The notes under the pieces were generated by a model. The model was not told the origin of the DNA, ran no database searches, and was given only the letters and a program-made list of their open reading frames with translations. This document shows, in pieces, positions 32,575-41,029 of a stretch of DNA of 64,000 bases. The translations under genes and the position numbers were made by a program. Source of the stretch: Nocardioides sp. YIM 152315 (GTDB lineage Bacteria; Actinomycetota; Actinomycetes; Propionibacteriales; Nocardioidaceae); contig NZ_JARGER010000028.1 of the NCBI RefSeq assembly GCF_029210375.1, forward strand, positions 93,706-157,705. The letters run 5' to 3'. Positions within the stretch are counted from its first letter, which is position 1. Each line of letters opens with the position of its first letter.

Positions 32575-33768
32575 GTGACGTCCCTGCTCCACACCCGCAA
32601 CGCGGTCGCGCTGAGCTTCGCGCTCAACGGCTTCTGCTTCGCCACGATGGTCTCGCGGCTGCCCGACATCCGCAGCGGGCTCGAGCTCGACAACGCCGCG
32701 CTCGGCCTGCTGCTGCTCGCGATCTCCGTGGGATCGGTGATCGCGCTGCCGCTCAGCGGCCGGCTCATCGACCGCTTCGGTGCGACCTGGGTGACGCGGC
32801 TCGGCGCCGTGCTGGTCGTGGTGGGGCTGAGCGTCGGCATGCTCGGGGTGGTCACCGACCTGCTGCCCCTGACCGCGGTCGGCTTCTTCCTCGACGGCGT
32901 CGGCATCGCGGTGTGGGACGTCTCCATGAACGTCGAGGCCGCCGAGGTCGAGCGCCGGCTCGAGCGCACGATCATGCCGCGCTTCCACGCGGGCTGGAGC
33001 CTGGGCTCCTTCGCGGGCGCGGCCATCGGCATCCCGATGGCGGCCGTGCACGCGCCGCTGATGCTGCACGTGCCGGGCTTCGCGCTGCTCGCCGGGCTCG
33101 CGACCTGGCGCGCGGCCGCGACGTACCTCCCCGCACGGGAGGCCCACGAGGAGCGGCAGGTCGAGCCCTTCTCGCCGTGGCGCGAGCCGCGGACCCTCGC
33201 GATCGGCGTGATGGTGCTCGCGTTCGCGCTCACCGAGGGCGCCGCCAACGACTGGCTCGCCCTCGCGCTGATCGACGGGTACGACGTGCGCCACTGGGTC
33301 GGCGTCACCGGCTTCACGGTGTTCGTCTGCTCGATGATGGCCGGCCGCCTCTACGGGCCGGTCCTGCTCGACCGCTACGGCCGCGCGCCGGTGCTGTGGG
33401 CCTCCTCCGCCGCGGCGTTCGTCGGCATCCTGCTCGTCGTCTTCGGCGCGCACGTCGTGCTCGTCGGCCTCGGCATCGTCGTCTGGGGCCTCGGGGCCTC
33501 CCTCGGCTTCCCGGTCGGCATGAGCGCCGCCGCGGACGACCCGTTGCGCGCGGCCCGCCGGGTGAGCGCGGTCTCGACGATCGGCTACACCGCGTTCCTG
33601 GCCGGCCCGCCGCTGCTCGGCCTGCTCGCCGACCACGTCGGCACGCTCGAGACGCTGCTGGTGATCGCGGCCCTGATGATCCCGGCCGCCGCCACGGTGT
33701 TCGCGGCGCGCGAGCGCCGTCCGTCGCCGGCCGAGCCGGACCAGCCGGTGGGCCGCGCCCGACTCTGA
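32575..33768 (+). CDS. MFS transporter
   Basis: This 397-residue protein has about 12 hydrophobic segments, with the MFS loop motif SGRLIDRFGATWVTRLG after helix 2 and a related GRLYGPVLLDRYGRAP after helix 8. The N-terminal VALSFALNGFCFATMVSRLPDIRSGL resembles FucP/YcaD-type or drug-resistance members. The substrate is unknown. I chose GTG 32575; the frame is open upstream only as a shadow of the preceding gene. Confidence 0.85.
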   Translation: MTSLLHTRNAVALSFALNGFCFATMVSRLPDIRSGLELDNAALGLLLLAISVGSVIALPLSGRLIDRFGATWVTRLGAVLVVVGLSVGMLGVVTDLLPLTAVGFFLDGVGIAVWDVSMNVEAAEVERRLERTIMPRFHAGWSLGSFAGAAIGIPMAAVHAPLMLHVPGFALLAGLATWRAAATYLPAREAHEERQVEPFSPWREPRTLAIGVMVLAFALTEGAANDWLALALIDGYDVRHWVGVTGFTVFVCSMMAGRLYGPVLLDRYGRAPVLWASSAAAFVGILLVVFGAHVVLVGLGIVVWGLGASLGFPVGMSAAADDPLRAARRVSAVSTIGYTAFLAGPPLLGLLADHVGTLETLLVIAALMIPAAATVFAARERRPSPAEPDQPVGRARL

Positions 33769-33797
33769 GCGACGCTGGTCCGACCGGGGCCGGATGC

Positions 33798-36700
33798 TCA
33801 CCCGTCGAACAGCGACCGGATGTCGTCGGCGGTGATGCCGGCGGCCGACGACCCGTCGCCGTCGACGACGTTCGCGAACAGCTCGGCCTTGCGGCCCTTG
33901 AGCTCCATCACCTTCTCCTCGATCGTCTCCTCGGCGATCAGCCGGTAGACGTGCACGGGGCGGGTCTGGCCGATGCGGTGGGCGCGGTCGACCGCCTGCG
34001 CCTCCGTGGCGGGGTTCCACCACGGATCGAGGACGAAGACGTAGTCGGCCTCGGTGAGCGTCAGACCCACGCCACCGGCCTTCAGCGAGATCAGGAAGAC
34101 CGGGGCGGCGCCGCTGCGGAACTGCTCGATGACGGCCGCGCGGTCGCGGGTCGAGCCGTCGAGGTAGGTCGAGGCGATGCCCTCCTCCTCGAGCCGGGCC
34201 CCGACCCGGCCCAGGAACGAGGTGAACTGGCTGAACACCAGCGCCCGGTGGCCCTCCTCGAAGATCTCGAGCAGGTGCTCCACCAAGAGGTCGACCTTCG
34301 CCGAGCCGATCGCGTCGTGGTCTGCGTCGACCAGCCCGGGGTCCAGGGCGAGCTGGCGGAGCCTGGTCAGCGCCGCGAAGATCGCGATCCGGTTCTCCTC
34401 GAAGTCGTCGACCAGACCGAGGATGCGCTGACGCTCCTTCGCGAGGTGGGTGTCGTAGATCCGACGATGCTTCGGCGCCAGCTCGACCCGCAGCACCTGC
34501 TCCTGCTTGGGCGGCAGGTCGGCGGCGACCAGCTCCTTCGTTCGGCGCATCATGAACGGCCGGATGCGCTGTCGGAACCGGCGCAGCGCACCCTCGTCGC
34601 CGGCGCTCTCGACCGGGCGCACGACGTGTCGGGTGAACGAGCGCGGCCACGGATAGAGGCCGGGCGTGACGATCGAGAGCAGCGACCATAGCTCCATGAG
34701 CCGGTTCTCGAACGGCGTGCCGGTGACAGCCAGCCGGAACGGCGCGTCGACCAGCCGCACTGCTCCGTACGTCTTGCTCCGGTGGTTCTTCACCTGCTGC
34801 GCCTCGTCGAGCACCATCCCTCCCCAGGCGACGCCTGCGTAGCGGTCCTGCGCGAGGCGGATCAGCGCGTACGTCGTGACGACCACGTCGGCGTCGGCCG
34901 CGAGGGCGGAGATGTCGTCGGCCCGCCGGCGGGCGGTGCGGACGCGCAGGCCCGGCGTGTGTCGAGCGGCCTCGGACTCCCAGGCGGTCACGACGCTCGT
35001 GGGCGCGACGACCAGGAAGGGCCGTCGCTCGCCGCAGGTGGTCGCGTGGGCGATGAGGGCCAGCACCTGCAGCGTCTTGCCCAGTCCCATGTCGTCGGCG
35101 AGGATGCCGCCGAGCCGGTGCTCCCAGAGGAAGGCCAGCCAGTGGAAGCCGTCGCGCTGGTAGGGGCGCAGCTCCGCGGTGAGTCCGCTCGGCTCGGGGC
35201 GCGGCAGGTCGGCGAGGTCGCGCAACGCCCGCGCCCGGCGTACCCACTCGCCGGCCTGGGCGTCGACGAGGCCGAGCTCGGCGAGCTGCGCCCAGACCCC
35301 CAGGTCGTGGCGCCCGACGCTCACCGTCTCGCCGTCGGACTCGCGGAGCTCGCCGGCCGACCGCACGGCATCGCGCAGCCGCTCGAGCTCCGGGCGATCG
35401 GTGCGGAGATAGAGCCCGCTGGGGAGGACGAGGAACTCCTCGCCGAGGGTCAGCGCCCTCAGCACGTCAGGGAGCCGGAGTCGCTCACCCTCCACGGTGA
35501 TCGTGACCTCGAGGTCGAGCCAGTCGGTGTGGGTGTCGGTCTCGGCAGGGGGAGGTGGGAGGAGGTCGAAGCTGATCTCGGGCCCCTGGTCGCTCTCGCG
35601 GAACTCCGGCCGCTGCTCCTCGACGACCATGACGTCGTCGAGCTCCCGCAGGGACGGCAGGTCGTGGAGCGCCAGCGCGAGGGCGTCACCCCCCGTGGCC
35701 CGGGTGATCTTCAGCAGCTCCGCGGGCACCCGCGCCCGCACGAGCCGCTCGGCGTCGCGGTCGCGCAGGCCGCCGAGCGGCTCGTCACCGTCGAGCCGGC
35801 AGCAGCGGTCTCCGTAGCGCCAGGACCAGGTGAGCTCCGCGTCGGTCGACGACCGCCACCGGACCTCGAGCCCGAGCAGCGGCCGGATCGGCTCGGGCAG
35901 CTCCATCGAGCCGTCGGAGGAGGTCAGGTCGAGCGCGCGGGACAGCGGCCGGAGGTAGTCGTCGAGCCGCGCCGCGTCGTCGGCCGGCACGGTGATGTCG
36001 GCATCGAGCAGCCGCACCACCGCGGACGGCACCGGGCGCGTCGTCGCCGCCAGCGTCAGGGTGCGGCCCCCGAGCAGGGCCACGGCGTGGGCGGGCGCAC
36101 CGATCACCACGACGTCGTCGCCCTGCCAGAGGCGGCCCGCGTGCGTCACCCCGAGGTGGAGGGTCGGCCGCTCCTCCCCGTCACGAGTGACGTCGCACAC
36201 GACGGCCCGGGGGTCGCGGAGCAGGGCGACGGCGTCCAGCTCGTTGCCCGGCACCAGCGTCACGCCCGCTGCGACGGCGCGGTGCAGGAGCGGGACGAGG
36301 CGGTGGCCGAAGCCGGCCAGCGCGGGGGAGCCGACGCTGTGTCGCCAGTAGGGGTCCTGGGCCTGCAGTGCCGAGAGGAGGTCGAGCAGCGCGTCGACCT
36401 GGTCGGCGGGATGCCTCGCACGAGTCGCGGCGGCGTTGAGCGAGCTCCACTCGGCGCCGGTCTTCACCCACGCCCCCCGCGCGCCGAGCCGCATCGGTCG
36501 CAGGACCGGCGTCCGCGGGTCACCGGTCGTGCGGTAGCGCCGGTGCCGCCAGGAGTCCTCGAGCCCGATCTCCAGCGCCAGCGGCACCGGATCGGAGGTC
36601 CGGCTCGCGACCCGGTCGGCGTTCACGAGGTCGCGCAGCGCCTCGTCGAGCGCGCGATGCCACGGCGCGGGCTCGGTGGGCGGCCGCTCCTGGGGGGAGC

Positions 36701-36992
36701 AGAGCGTGGTCGCGAGCGCGACCCCGTGCTTGCAGTCGATGTGCACCGGACACGAGCACGTCGTGGTCATCCAGAACTGGTCGTCGACGTACTCGGCGTA
36801 CAGGTTGACGGCGTACGGCGCAGGTGCCGCGCCGGAGACGGTCGCGGTCGCGGTCGCCGTGGTCTCTGTGAGCTTGACCAGCTCCGGCTCCCCGACCCGC
36901 CCTGACCGGGCGTACTCGAAGCCGCGGGCGAGGGTGCGCGCGTCGAAGAACCCGGCGAGCGCGGCGGGAGTGAGTGCGGCGAGGATGCTCAT
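33798..36992 (-). CDS. SWIM-finger SNF2-family DNA helicase/translocase
   Basis: This 1064-residue protein starts with a SWIM zinc finger (C79, C81, C87, H89 in CSCPVHIDCKHG), a mid region with a bacterial SNF2-associated domain, then a SNF2 ATPase: DDMGLGKTLQ (about 631-640), LDEAQQVKNHRSKT, GTPFENRLMELWSL and the C-terminal helicase half with YLDGSTRDRA and VDRAHRIGQTRPV. It should translocate on duplex DNA, perhaps in repair or transcription restart. It converges with the MFS gene. Confidence 0.92.
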   Translation of the reverse strand: MSILAALTPAALAGFFDARTLARGFEYARSGRVGEPELVKLTETTATATATVSGAAPAPYAVNLYAEYVDDQFWMTTTCSCPVHIDCKHGVALATTLCSPQERPPTEPAPWHRALDEALRDLVNADRVASRTSDPVPLALEIGLEDSWRHRRYRTTGDPRTPVLRPMRLGARGAWVKTGAEWSSLNAAATRARHPADQVDALLDLLSALQAQDPYWRHSVGSPALAGFGHRLVPLLHRAVAAGVTLVPGNELDAVALLRDPRAVVCDVTRDGEERPTLHLGVTHAGRLWQGDDVVVIGAPAHAVALLGGRTLTLAATTRPVPSAVVRLLDADITVPADDAARLDDYLRPLSRALDLTSSDGSMELPEPIRPLLGLEVRWRSSTDAELTWSWRYGDRCCRLDGDEPLGGLRDRDAERLVRARVPAELLKITRATGGDALALALHDLPSLRELDDVMVVEEQRPEFRESDQGPEISFDLLPPPPAETDTHTDWLDLEVTITVEGERLRLPDVLRALTLGEEFLVLPSGLYLRTDRPELERLRDAVRSAGELRESDGETVSVGRHDLGVWAQLAELGLVDAQAGEWVRRARALRDLADLPRPEPSGLTAELRPYQRDGFHWLAFLWEHRLGGILADDMGLGKTLQVLALIAHATTCGERRPFLVVAPTSVVTAWESEAARHTPGLRVRTARRRADDISALAADADVVVTTYALIRLAQDRYAGVAWGGMVLDEAQQVKNHRSKTYGAVRLVDAPFRLAVTGTPFENRLMELWSLLSIVTPGLYPWPRSFTRHVVRPVESAGDEGALRRFRQRIRPFMMRRTKELVAADLPPKQEQVLRVELAPKHRRIYDTHLAKERQRILGLVDDFEENRIAIFAALTRLRQLALDPGLVDADHDAIGSAKVDLLVEHLLEIFEEGHRALVFSQFTSFLGRVGARLEEEGIASTYLDGSTRDRAAVIEQFRSGAAPVFLISLKAGGVGLTLTEADYVFVLDPWWNPATEAQAVDRAHRIGQTRPVHVYRLIAEETIEEKVMELKGRKAELFANVVDGDGSSAAGITADDIRSLFDG

Positions 36993-37050
36993 CGTGCGGC
37001 CATCGTGGCACCGCGCGTCGACGGACCGCGGCGCTCGTCCACAGGTGGAG

Positions 37051-37641
37051 CTACCGCCGCTCGCCGCCGGGCACCCAGAGCACGTCGCCGTTCACCCGGT
37101 TGGCGTGCCGGGCCAGGATGAACAGCAGGTCGGAGAGCCGGTTGAGGTACTTGATCGCGAGCACGTTCATCGACTCGCCGTGGACCTCGTACGCCGCCCA
37201 CGCCGAGCGCTCCGCGCGCCGCACCACGGTCCGGGCGACGTGCAGGTGCGCGGCGGCGGGGGCGCCGCCGTTGAGGATGAACGAGCGCAGCTTCGGCAGG
37301 TCCTCGTTGTAGTGGTCGCACCACGCCTCGAGGCGGTCGACGTACTCCTGCTCGATGCGCAGCGGCGGGTACTCCGGCTGTGCTGGATCCTGGGGAGCCA
37401 CCACCGGCGTGCAGAAGTCGGCGCCGACGTCGAAGAGGTCGTTCTGGATCCGGGTCAGCACGCGCTCCACGTCCTCGTCGAGCCCGCTCGTCGCCAGCAC
37501 CACGCCGAGGTGGGCGTTGGCCTCGTCGACGTCGGCGTACGCCGCGAGCCTCGGGTCGGTCTTGGTGGTCGTGCTCATGTCGCCGAGCCGGGTCTCCCCG
37601 GCGTCGCCGGTGCGCGTGTAGATCCGGGTCAGGTTCACCAT
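37051..37641 (-). CDS. Cob(I)alamin adenosyltransferase, PduO type
   Basis: This 196-residue ATP:cob(I)alamin adenosyltransferase makes adenosylcobalamin, the cofactor of the mutase at 38197. It opens NLTRIYTRTGDAGETRLGD (ATP loop), has DVDEANAHLG, and ends HVARTVVRRAERSAWAA and KYLNRLSDLLFILAR, all hallmarks of PduO. I chose ATG 37641; an upstream extension lacks conservation features. In M. tuberculosis the equivalent Rv1314c also lies after the atp cluster (from memory). Confidence 0.93.
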   Translation of the reverse strand: MVNLTRIYTRTGDAGETRLGDMSTTTKTDPRLAAYADVDEANAHLGVVLATSGLDEDVERVLTRIQNDLFDVGADFCTPVVAPQDPAQPEYPPLRIEQEYVDRLEAWCDHYNEDLPKLRSFILNGGAPAAAHLHVARTVVRRAERSAWAAYEVHGESMNVLAIKYLNRLSDLLFILARHANRVNGDVLWVPGGERR

Positions 37642-37823
37642 GAGCGCGAGCGTAGCCGGGTGCGGGACCGGGCTCGGGTCCGGCGGGTGCCACCCATCCG
37701 GACGCGACACGACGGAAAGTCCGGAGGCCGAGGCAACCATCCGGGCGTGGGCGGCGTCATAGTGGGTGACAGGCCGAGGACGGCTCATCGGGGCGCGGGG
37801 CTCCGAGGACGGGGGATCCACAG

Positions 37824-38132
37824 ATGGACATCAGCACCGACGGACCGACCCTCTACCTCAGCGGCGACTTCGACGTGCGGAGCACGATGGAGGCGCGCAA
37901 CGCGATCTACGAGCAGCTGCGCGGGCACGAGGTCGACCTCGTGGTCGACCTGACCGACGTGACCACGATCGACCTGACCGCGCTGCGGCTGCTCGCGGTC
38001 GCCACCCGGCAGGCCTCCCGCGACGGTCACCGGCTGACGCTGCGTGGCTGCGGGCCGGCCGTCCGCCGGATGCTGACCCTCTCCCGCCTCGGGCGGGTCA
38101 TGGAGGTCGAGCGGGAGACGATCAGCGCCTGA
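37824..38132 (+). CDS. STAS-domain protein (anti-sigma factor antagonist-like)
   Basis: This 102-residue single STAS domain begins LYLSGDFDVRS and has TIDLTALRLLAVA, where T52 stands at the position of the phosphorylated serine of SpoIIAA-type antagonists. It may release a sigma factor from an anti-sigma kinase, or act as a stressosome-like part. No kinase gene is adjacent. GGGGGAT precedes the ATG. Confidence 0.85.
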   Translation: MDISTDGPTLYLSGDFDVRSTMEARNAIYEQLRGHEVDLVVDLTDVTTIDLTALRLLAVATRQASRDGHRLTLRGCGPAVRRMLTLSRLGRVMEVERETISA

Positions 38133-38161
38133 GCGCCTGATGTCGGATACCCCACAGCCGG

Positions 38162-38190
38162 TTACCAATCGGTAGGCCCACCCCTACTCT
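38162..38190 (+). promoter_or_regulatory. Promoter of ecm with TTACC-N4-GGTA dyad
   Basis: TTACCA (38162-38167) and TACTCT (38185-38190) are 17 bases apart and TACTCT ends 6 bases before ATG 38197, so the mRNA is probably leaderless. TTACCAATCGGTA (38162-38174) covers the -35 region and closely matches a dyad over the ccr promoter at 57201-57214. Confidence 0.55.
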
Positions 38191-38196
38191 CGGTCC

Positions 38197-40206
38197 ATGA
38201 GCGAGAAGGCGAGCCACCCCAAGGACCGACCCTGGGTGATGCGCACGTACGCCGGTCACTCCACGGCGGCCGCGTCCAACGCGCTGTACCGCACCAACCT
38301 GGCCAAGGGCCAGACCGGCCTCTCGGTGGCCTTCGACCTGCCGACCCAGACCGGCTACGACCCGGACTCGCCGCTGGCGCGCGGCGAGGTGGGCAAGGTC
38401 GGCGTACCGGTGCCGCACCTCGGCGAGATGCGGCACCTCTTCGAGGACATCCCGCTCACGGAGATGAACACCTCGATGACGATCAACGCGACCGCCATGT
38501 GGCTGCTGGCGATGTACCAGGTCGTCGCGGAGGAGCAGAACCCGGACCGCTCGCCGGAGGAGGTGGCCGCGCAGCTCGCCGGCACCACCCAGAACGACAT
38601 CATCAAGGAGTACCTCTCGCGCGGGACCTACGCCTTCCCGCCCGAGCACTCCATGCGGCTGATCTCCGACGTCATCTGCTACACGGTCCACCAGGTGCCG
38701 AAGTGGAACCCGATCAACATCTGCAGCTACCACCTGCAGGAGGCGGGAGCGACGCCGACGCAGGAGCTCGCCTACGCGCTGAGCACCGCGATCGCCGTCC
38801 TCGACACCGTCAAGGACTCCGGCCAGGTCTCCGCCGACGACTTCGGACGGGTTGTCGGCCGGATCTCGTTCTTCGTCAACGCGGGCGTGCGGTTCGTCGA
38901 GGAGACCTGCAAGATGCGGGCCTTCGTGCAGCTGTGGGACGAGATCACCCGCGAGCGCTACGGCGTACAGGACCCGAAGATGCGCCGGTTCCGGTACGGC
39001 GTGCAGGTCAACTCGCTCGGGCTGACCGAGGCCCAGCCCGAGAACAACGTCCAGCGCATCGTGCTCGAGATGCTCGGCGTGACCCTCTCCAAGAGCGCGC
39101 GTGCGCGCGCGCTCCAGCTCCCCGCGTGGAACGAGGCGCTCGGGCTGCCGCGCCCGTGGGACCAGCAGTGGTCGCTGCGGCTGCAGCAGGTGCTGGCGTT
39201 CGAGTCCGACCTCCTCGAGTACGACGACATCTTCGACGGCTCCCGGGTGATCGAGGCCAAGGTCGCGGAGCTGGTCGAGGGCGCCAAGGCCGAGATCGAC
39301 CGGATCCAGGCGCTGGGTGGGGCCATCGCCGCCGTCGAGCACATGAAGTCCGAGCTGGTCTCCTCCCACGCCGCGCGCCGGGCGCGCATCGAGTCGGGCG
39401 AGGAGGTCATCGTCGGCGTGAACAGGTACGAGACGACGGAGCCCTCGCCCCTGACCGCGGACCTCGAGGGCGCGATCATGGCCCCCGACCCGGAGGCCGA
39501 GAAGACCGCGGTCGCCAGCGTCGGGGCGTGGAAGGCGGGACGCGACGAGACCGAGGTCGCCGAGGCGCTGACCGCGCTCGCGGCGGCGGCGAAGACGGAC
39601 ACCAACCTGATGGGACCCACGCTGGCCGCCGTCCGGGCGGGCGCGACCACCGGGGAGTGGGCCGCGACGCTGCGGGAGGTCTTCGGCGAGTACCGCGGCC
39701 CCACCGGCGTCAGCGGCGCGGTGGTCGCGGAGGCGGGGGCCGAGCTGGCCGCCGTCCGCGAGCGGGTCCGGGAGACCGGTGACTCCCTGGGCACCCGCCT
39801 GCGGCTGCTGGTCGGCAAGCCCGGGCTCGACGGGCACAGCAACGGTGCCGAGCAGGTGGCCGTGCGCGCCCGCGACGCGGGCTTCGAGGTCGTCTACCAG
39901 GGCATCCGGCTCACGCCCGAGCAGATCGTCGCCGGCGCCGTCGCGGAGGACGTGCACTGCGTGGGGCTCTCCATCCTGTCCGGGTCGCACATGGAGCTGG
40001 TGCCGGCGGTGCTCGACGGCCTGCGCGAGGCCGGGCTCGACGACGTGCCCGTGATCGTCGGCGGGATCATCCCCGACTCCGACGCCCGCCGGCTGACCGA
40101 GCTCGGCGTCGCGGCCGTCTACACGCCTAAGGACTTCGGGCTCACGGAGATCATGGGCGGCATCGTCGACGTGATCCGCGCCGCGCACCACCTGGACGAA
40201 GGTTAG
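38197..40206 (+). CDS. ecm: Ethylmalonyl-CoA mutase (MeaA-type, adenosylcobalamin-dependent)
   Basis: This 669-residue mutase should convert (2R)-ethylmalonyl-CoA to (2S)-methylsuccinyl-CoA. The TIM-barrel part starts RTYAGHSTAAASNALYR and continues GLSVAFDLPTQTGYDPD, and a C-terminal B12 domain carries DGHSNGAEQ (DxHxxG, axial histidine). Single-chain form and the AGHSTA/LPTQTGYD wording fit Ecm/MeaA rather than methylmalonyl-CoA mutase (typically GFSTA and LATHRGYD); this is by memory. Ccr, epimerase, MeaB and adenosyltransferase genes are in the same window. Confidence 0.88.
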   Translation: MSEKASHPKDRPWVMRTYAGHSTAAASNALYRTNLAKGQTGLSVAFDLPTQTGYDPDSPLARGEVGKVGVPVPHLGEMRHLFEDIPLTEMNTSMTINATAMWLLAMYQVVAEEQNPDRSPEEVAAQLAGTTQNDIIKEYLSRGTYAFPPEHSMRLISDVICYTVHQVPKWNPINICSYHLQEAGATPTQELAYALSTAIAVLDTVKDSGQVSADDFGRVVGRISFFVNAGVRFVEETCKMRAFVQLWDEITRERYGVQDPKMRRFRYGVQVNSLGLTEAQPENNVQRIVLEMLGVTLSKSARARALQLPAWNEALGLPRPWDQQWSLRLQQVLAFESDLLEYDDIFDGSRVIEAKVAELVEGAKAEIDRIQALGGAIAAVEHMKSELVSSHAARRARIESGEEVIVGVNRYETTEPSPLTADLEGAIMAPDPEAEKTAVASVGAWKAGRDETEVAEALTALAAAAKTDTNLMGPTLAAVRAGATTGEWAATLREVFGEYRGPTGVSGAVVAEAGAELAAVRERVRETGDSLGTRLRLLVGKPGLDGHSNGAEQVAVRARDAGFEVVYQGIRLTPEQIVAGAVAEDVHCVGLSILSGSHMELVPAVLDGLREAGLDDVPVIVGGIIPDSDARRLTELGVAAVYTPKDFGLTEIMGGIVDVIRAAHHLDEG

Positions 40207-40231
40207 CCTGCCCTAAAACCCGTGCTACGGT
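40198..40231 (+). promoter_or_regulatory. DtxR/IdeR-like iron box and promoter before the small Cys protein and ferritin
   Basis: GAAGGTTAGCCTGCCCTAA (40198-40216) matches the DtxR/IdeR consensus TTAGGTTAGSCTWACCTAA at about 14-15 of 19 positions. It overlaps the ecm stop codon and covers the -35 position of a TACGGT -10 (40226-40231) that ends 7 bases before GTG 40239. Confidence 0.5.
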
Positions 40232-40238
40232 TCCGGCC

Positions 40239-40439
40239 GTGGGCAAGAAGAAGGACTCCCGGCAGGTGGCGAAGCTGCCGAAGCTGGAGTGCTGCGAGTC
40301 CAGGACGAAGTGCGGGCGCTGCCCCCTGCGGATGCTCAAGGAGGGCACGCTGCCCGAGGGGTATACCGTCAGGAAGCGCAAGCTCGTGCGAGTGGACGGC
40401 AAGAAGGTCACCAAGAAGAAGCTCGCGAAGGCTGCCTGA
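40239..40439 (+). CDS. Small basic cysteine-motif protein, unknown function
   Basis: I do not recognise this 66-residue protein. It is rich in lysine and arginine and has four cysteines as C18-C19-x5-C25-x2-C28 (CCESRTKCGRC), which could bind zinc or an iron-sulfur cluster. It starts at a leaderless-type GTG (TACGGT 7 bases before). It is followed 26 bases on by a ferritin gene and preceded by an iron-box-like site, so a role in iron handling is possible. Confidence 0.7.
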   Translation: MGKKKDSRQVAKLPKLECCESRTKCGRCPLRMLKEGTLPEGYTVRKRKLVRVDGKKVTKKKLAKAA

Positions 40440-40465
40440 CCCGCCCATCCCGACCAGGAGACCCC

Positions 40466-40990
40466 GTGGCCGCACCGCGATTCACCGAGCAGCTCAACAC
40501 CCAGATCGGCAACGAGCTCGCCGCGCACAACCAGTACCTCGCCTGCGCGGTCCACTACGACGCCCTCACGATGCCCCAGATGGCCGCGTTTTTCTACGCG
40601 CAGGCACTCGAGGAGCGCGCGCACGCGGCGATGATGGTCCAGTACCTCCTCGACACCGACAGCCCGGTGACCATCCCCGCCGTACCGGCGCCGGTCGGCG
40701 ACTTCGCCGACGTGGTCGCGCCCGTCGCGCTGGCGCTCGAGCAGGAGAAGCGCGTCACCGACCAGATCAACGGACTGCTCCGGATCGCGCGGGAGGAGTT
40801 CGACTTCGCCTCCGAGCAGTTCATGCAGTGGTTCATCAAGGAGCAGGTCGAGGAGGTCGCGACGATGAGCGACCTGCTCACCGTCGTGCAGCGCAACGTG
40901 GACGACGTCGAGGACATCGAGGAGTACGTCGCCCGCGAGCAGCGCTCCGGGGGCGACGACCCGACCGCGCCGCGCGAGGCCGGCGCCTGA
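40466..40990 (+). CDS. ftn: Ferritin
   Basis: This 174-residue four-helix ferritin stores iron as ferric mineral. Ferroxidase ligands are visible: E17 (IGNELAAHNQY), E50 and H53 (ALEERAHAAMM) and the later FIKEQVEEV. The C-terminus is acidic. GTG 40466 follows CCAGGAG. The upstream iron-box-like site matches the known activation of ferritin genes by IdeR in mycobacteria. Confidence 0.9.
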   Translation: MAAPRFTEQLNTQIGNELAAHNQYLACAVHYDALTMPQMAAFFYAQALEERAHAAMMVQYLLDTDSPVTIPAVPAPVGDFADVVAPVALALEQEKRVTDQINGLLRIAREEFDFASEQFMQWFIKEQVEEVATMSDLLTVVQRNVDDVEDIEEYVAREQRSGGDDPTAPREAGA

Positions 40991-41017
40991 GCCAGCCCCG
41001 TCGGCCCGGGAAGCCGG

Positions 41018-41023
41018 TACTGT
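41018..41023 (+). promoter_or_regulatory. -10 hexamer of the histidine kinase gene (leaderless type)
   Basis: TACTGT ends 6 bases before GTG 41030 with no ribosome site between. Confidence 0.45.
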
Positions 41024-41029
41024 CAGCGG

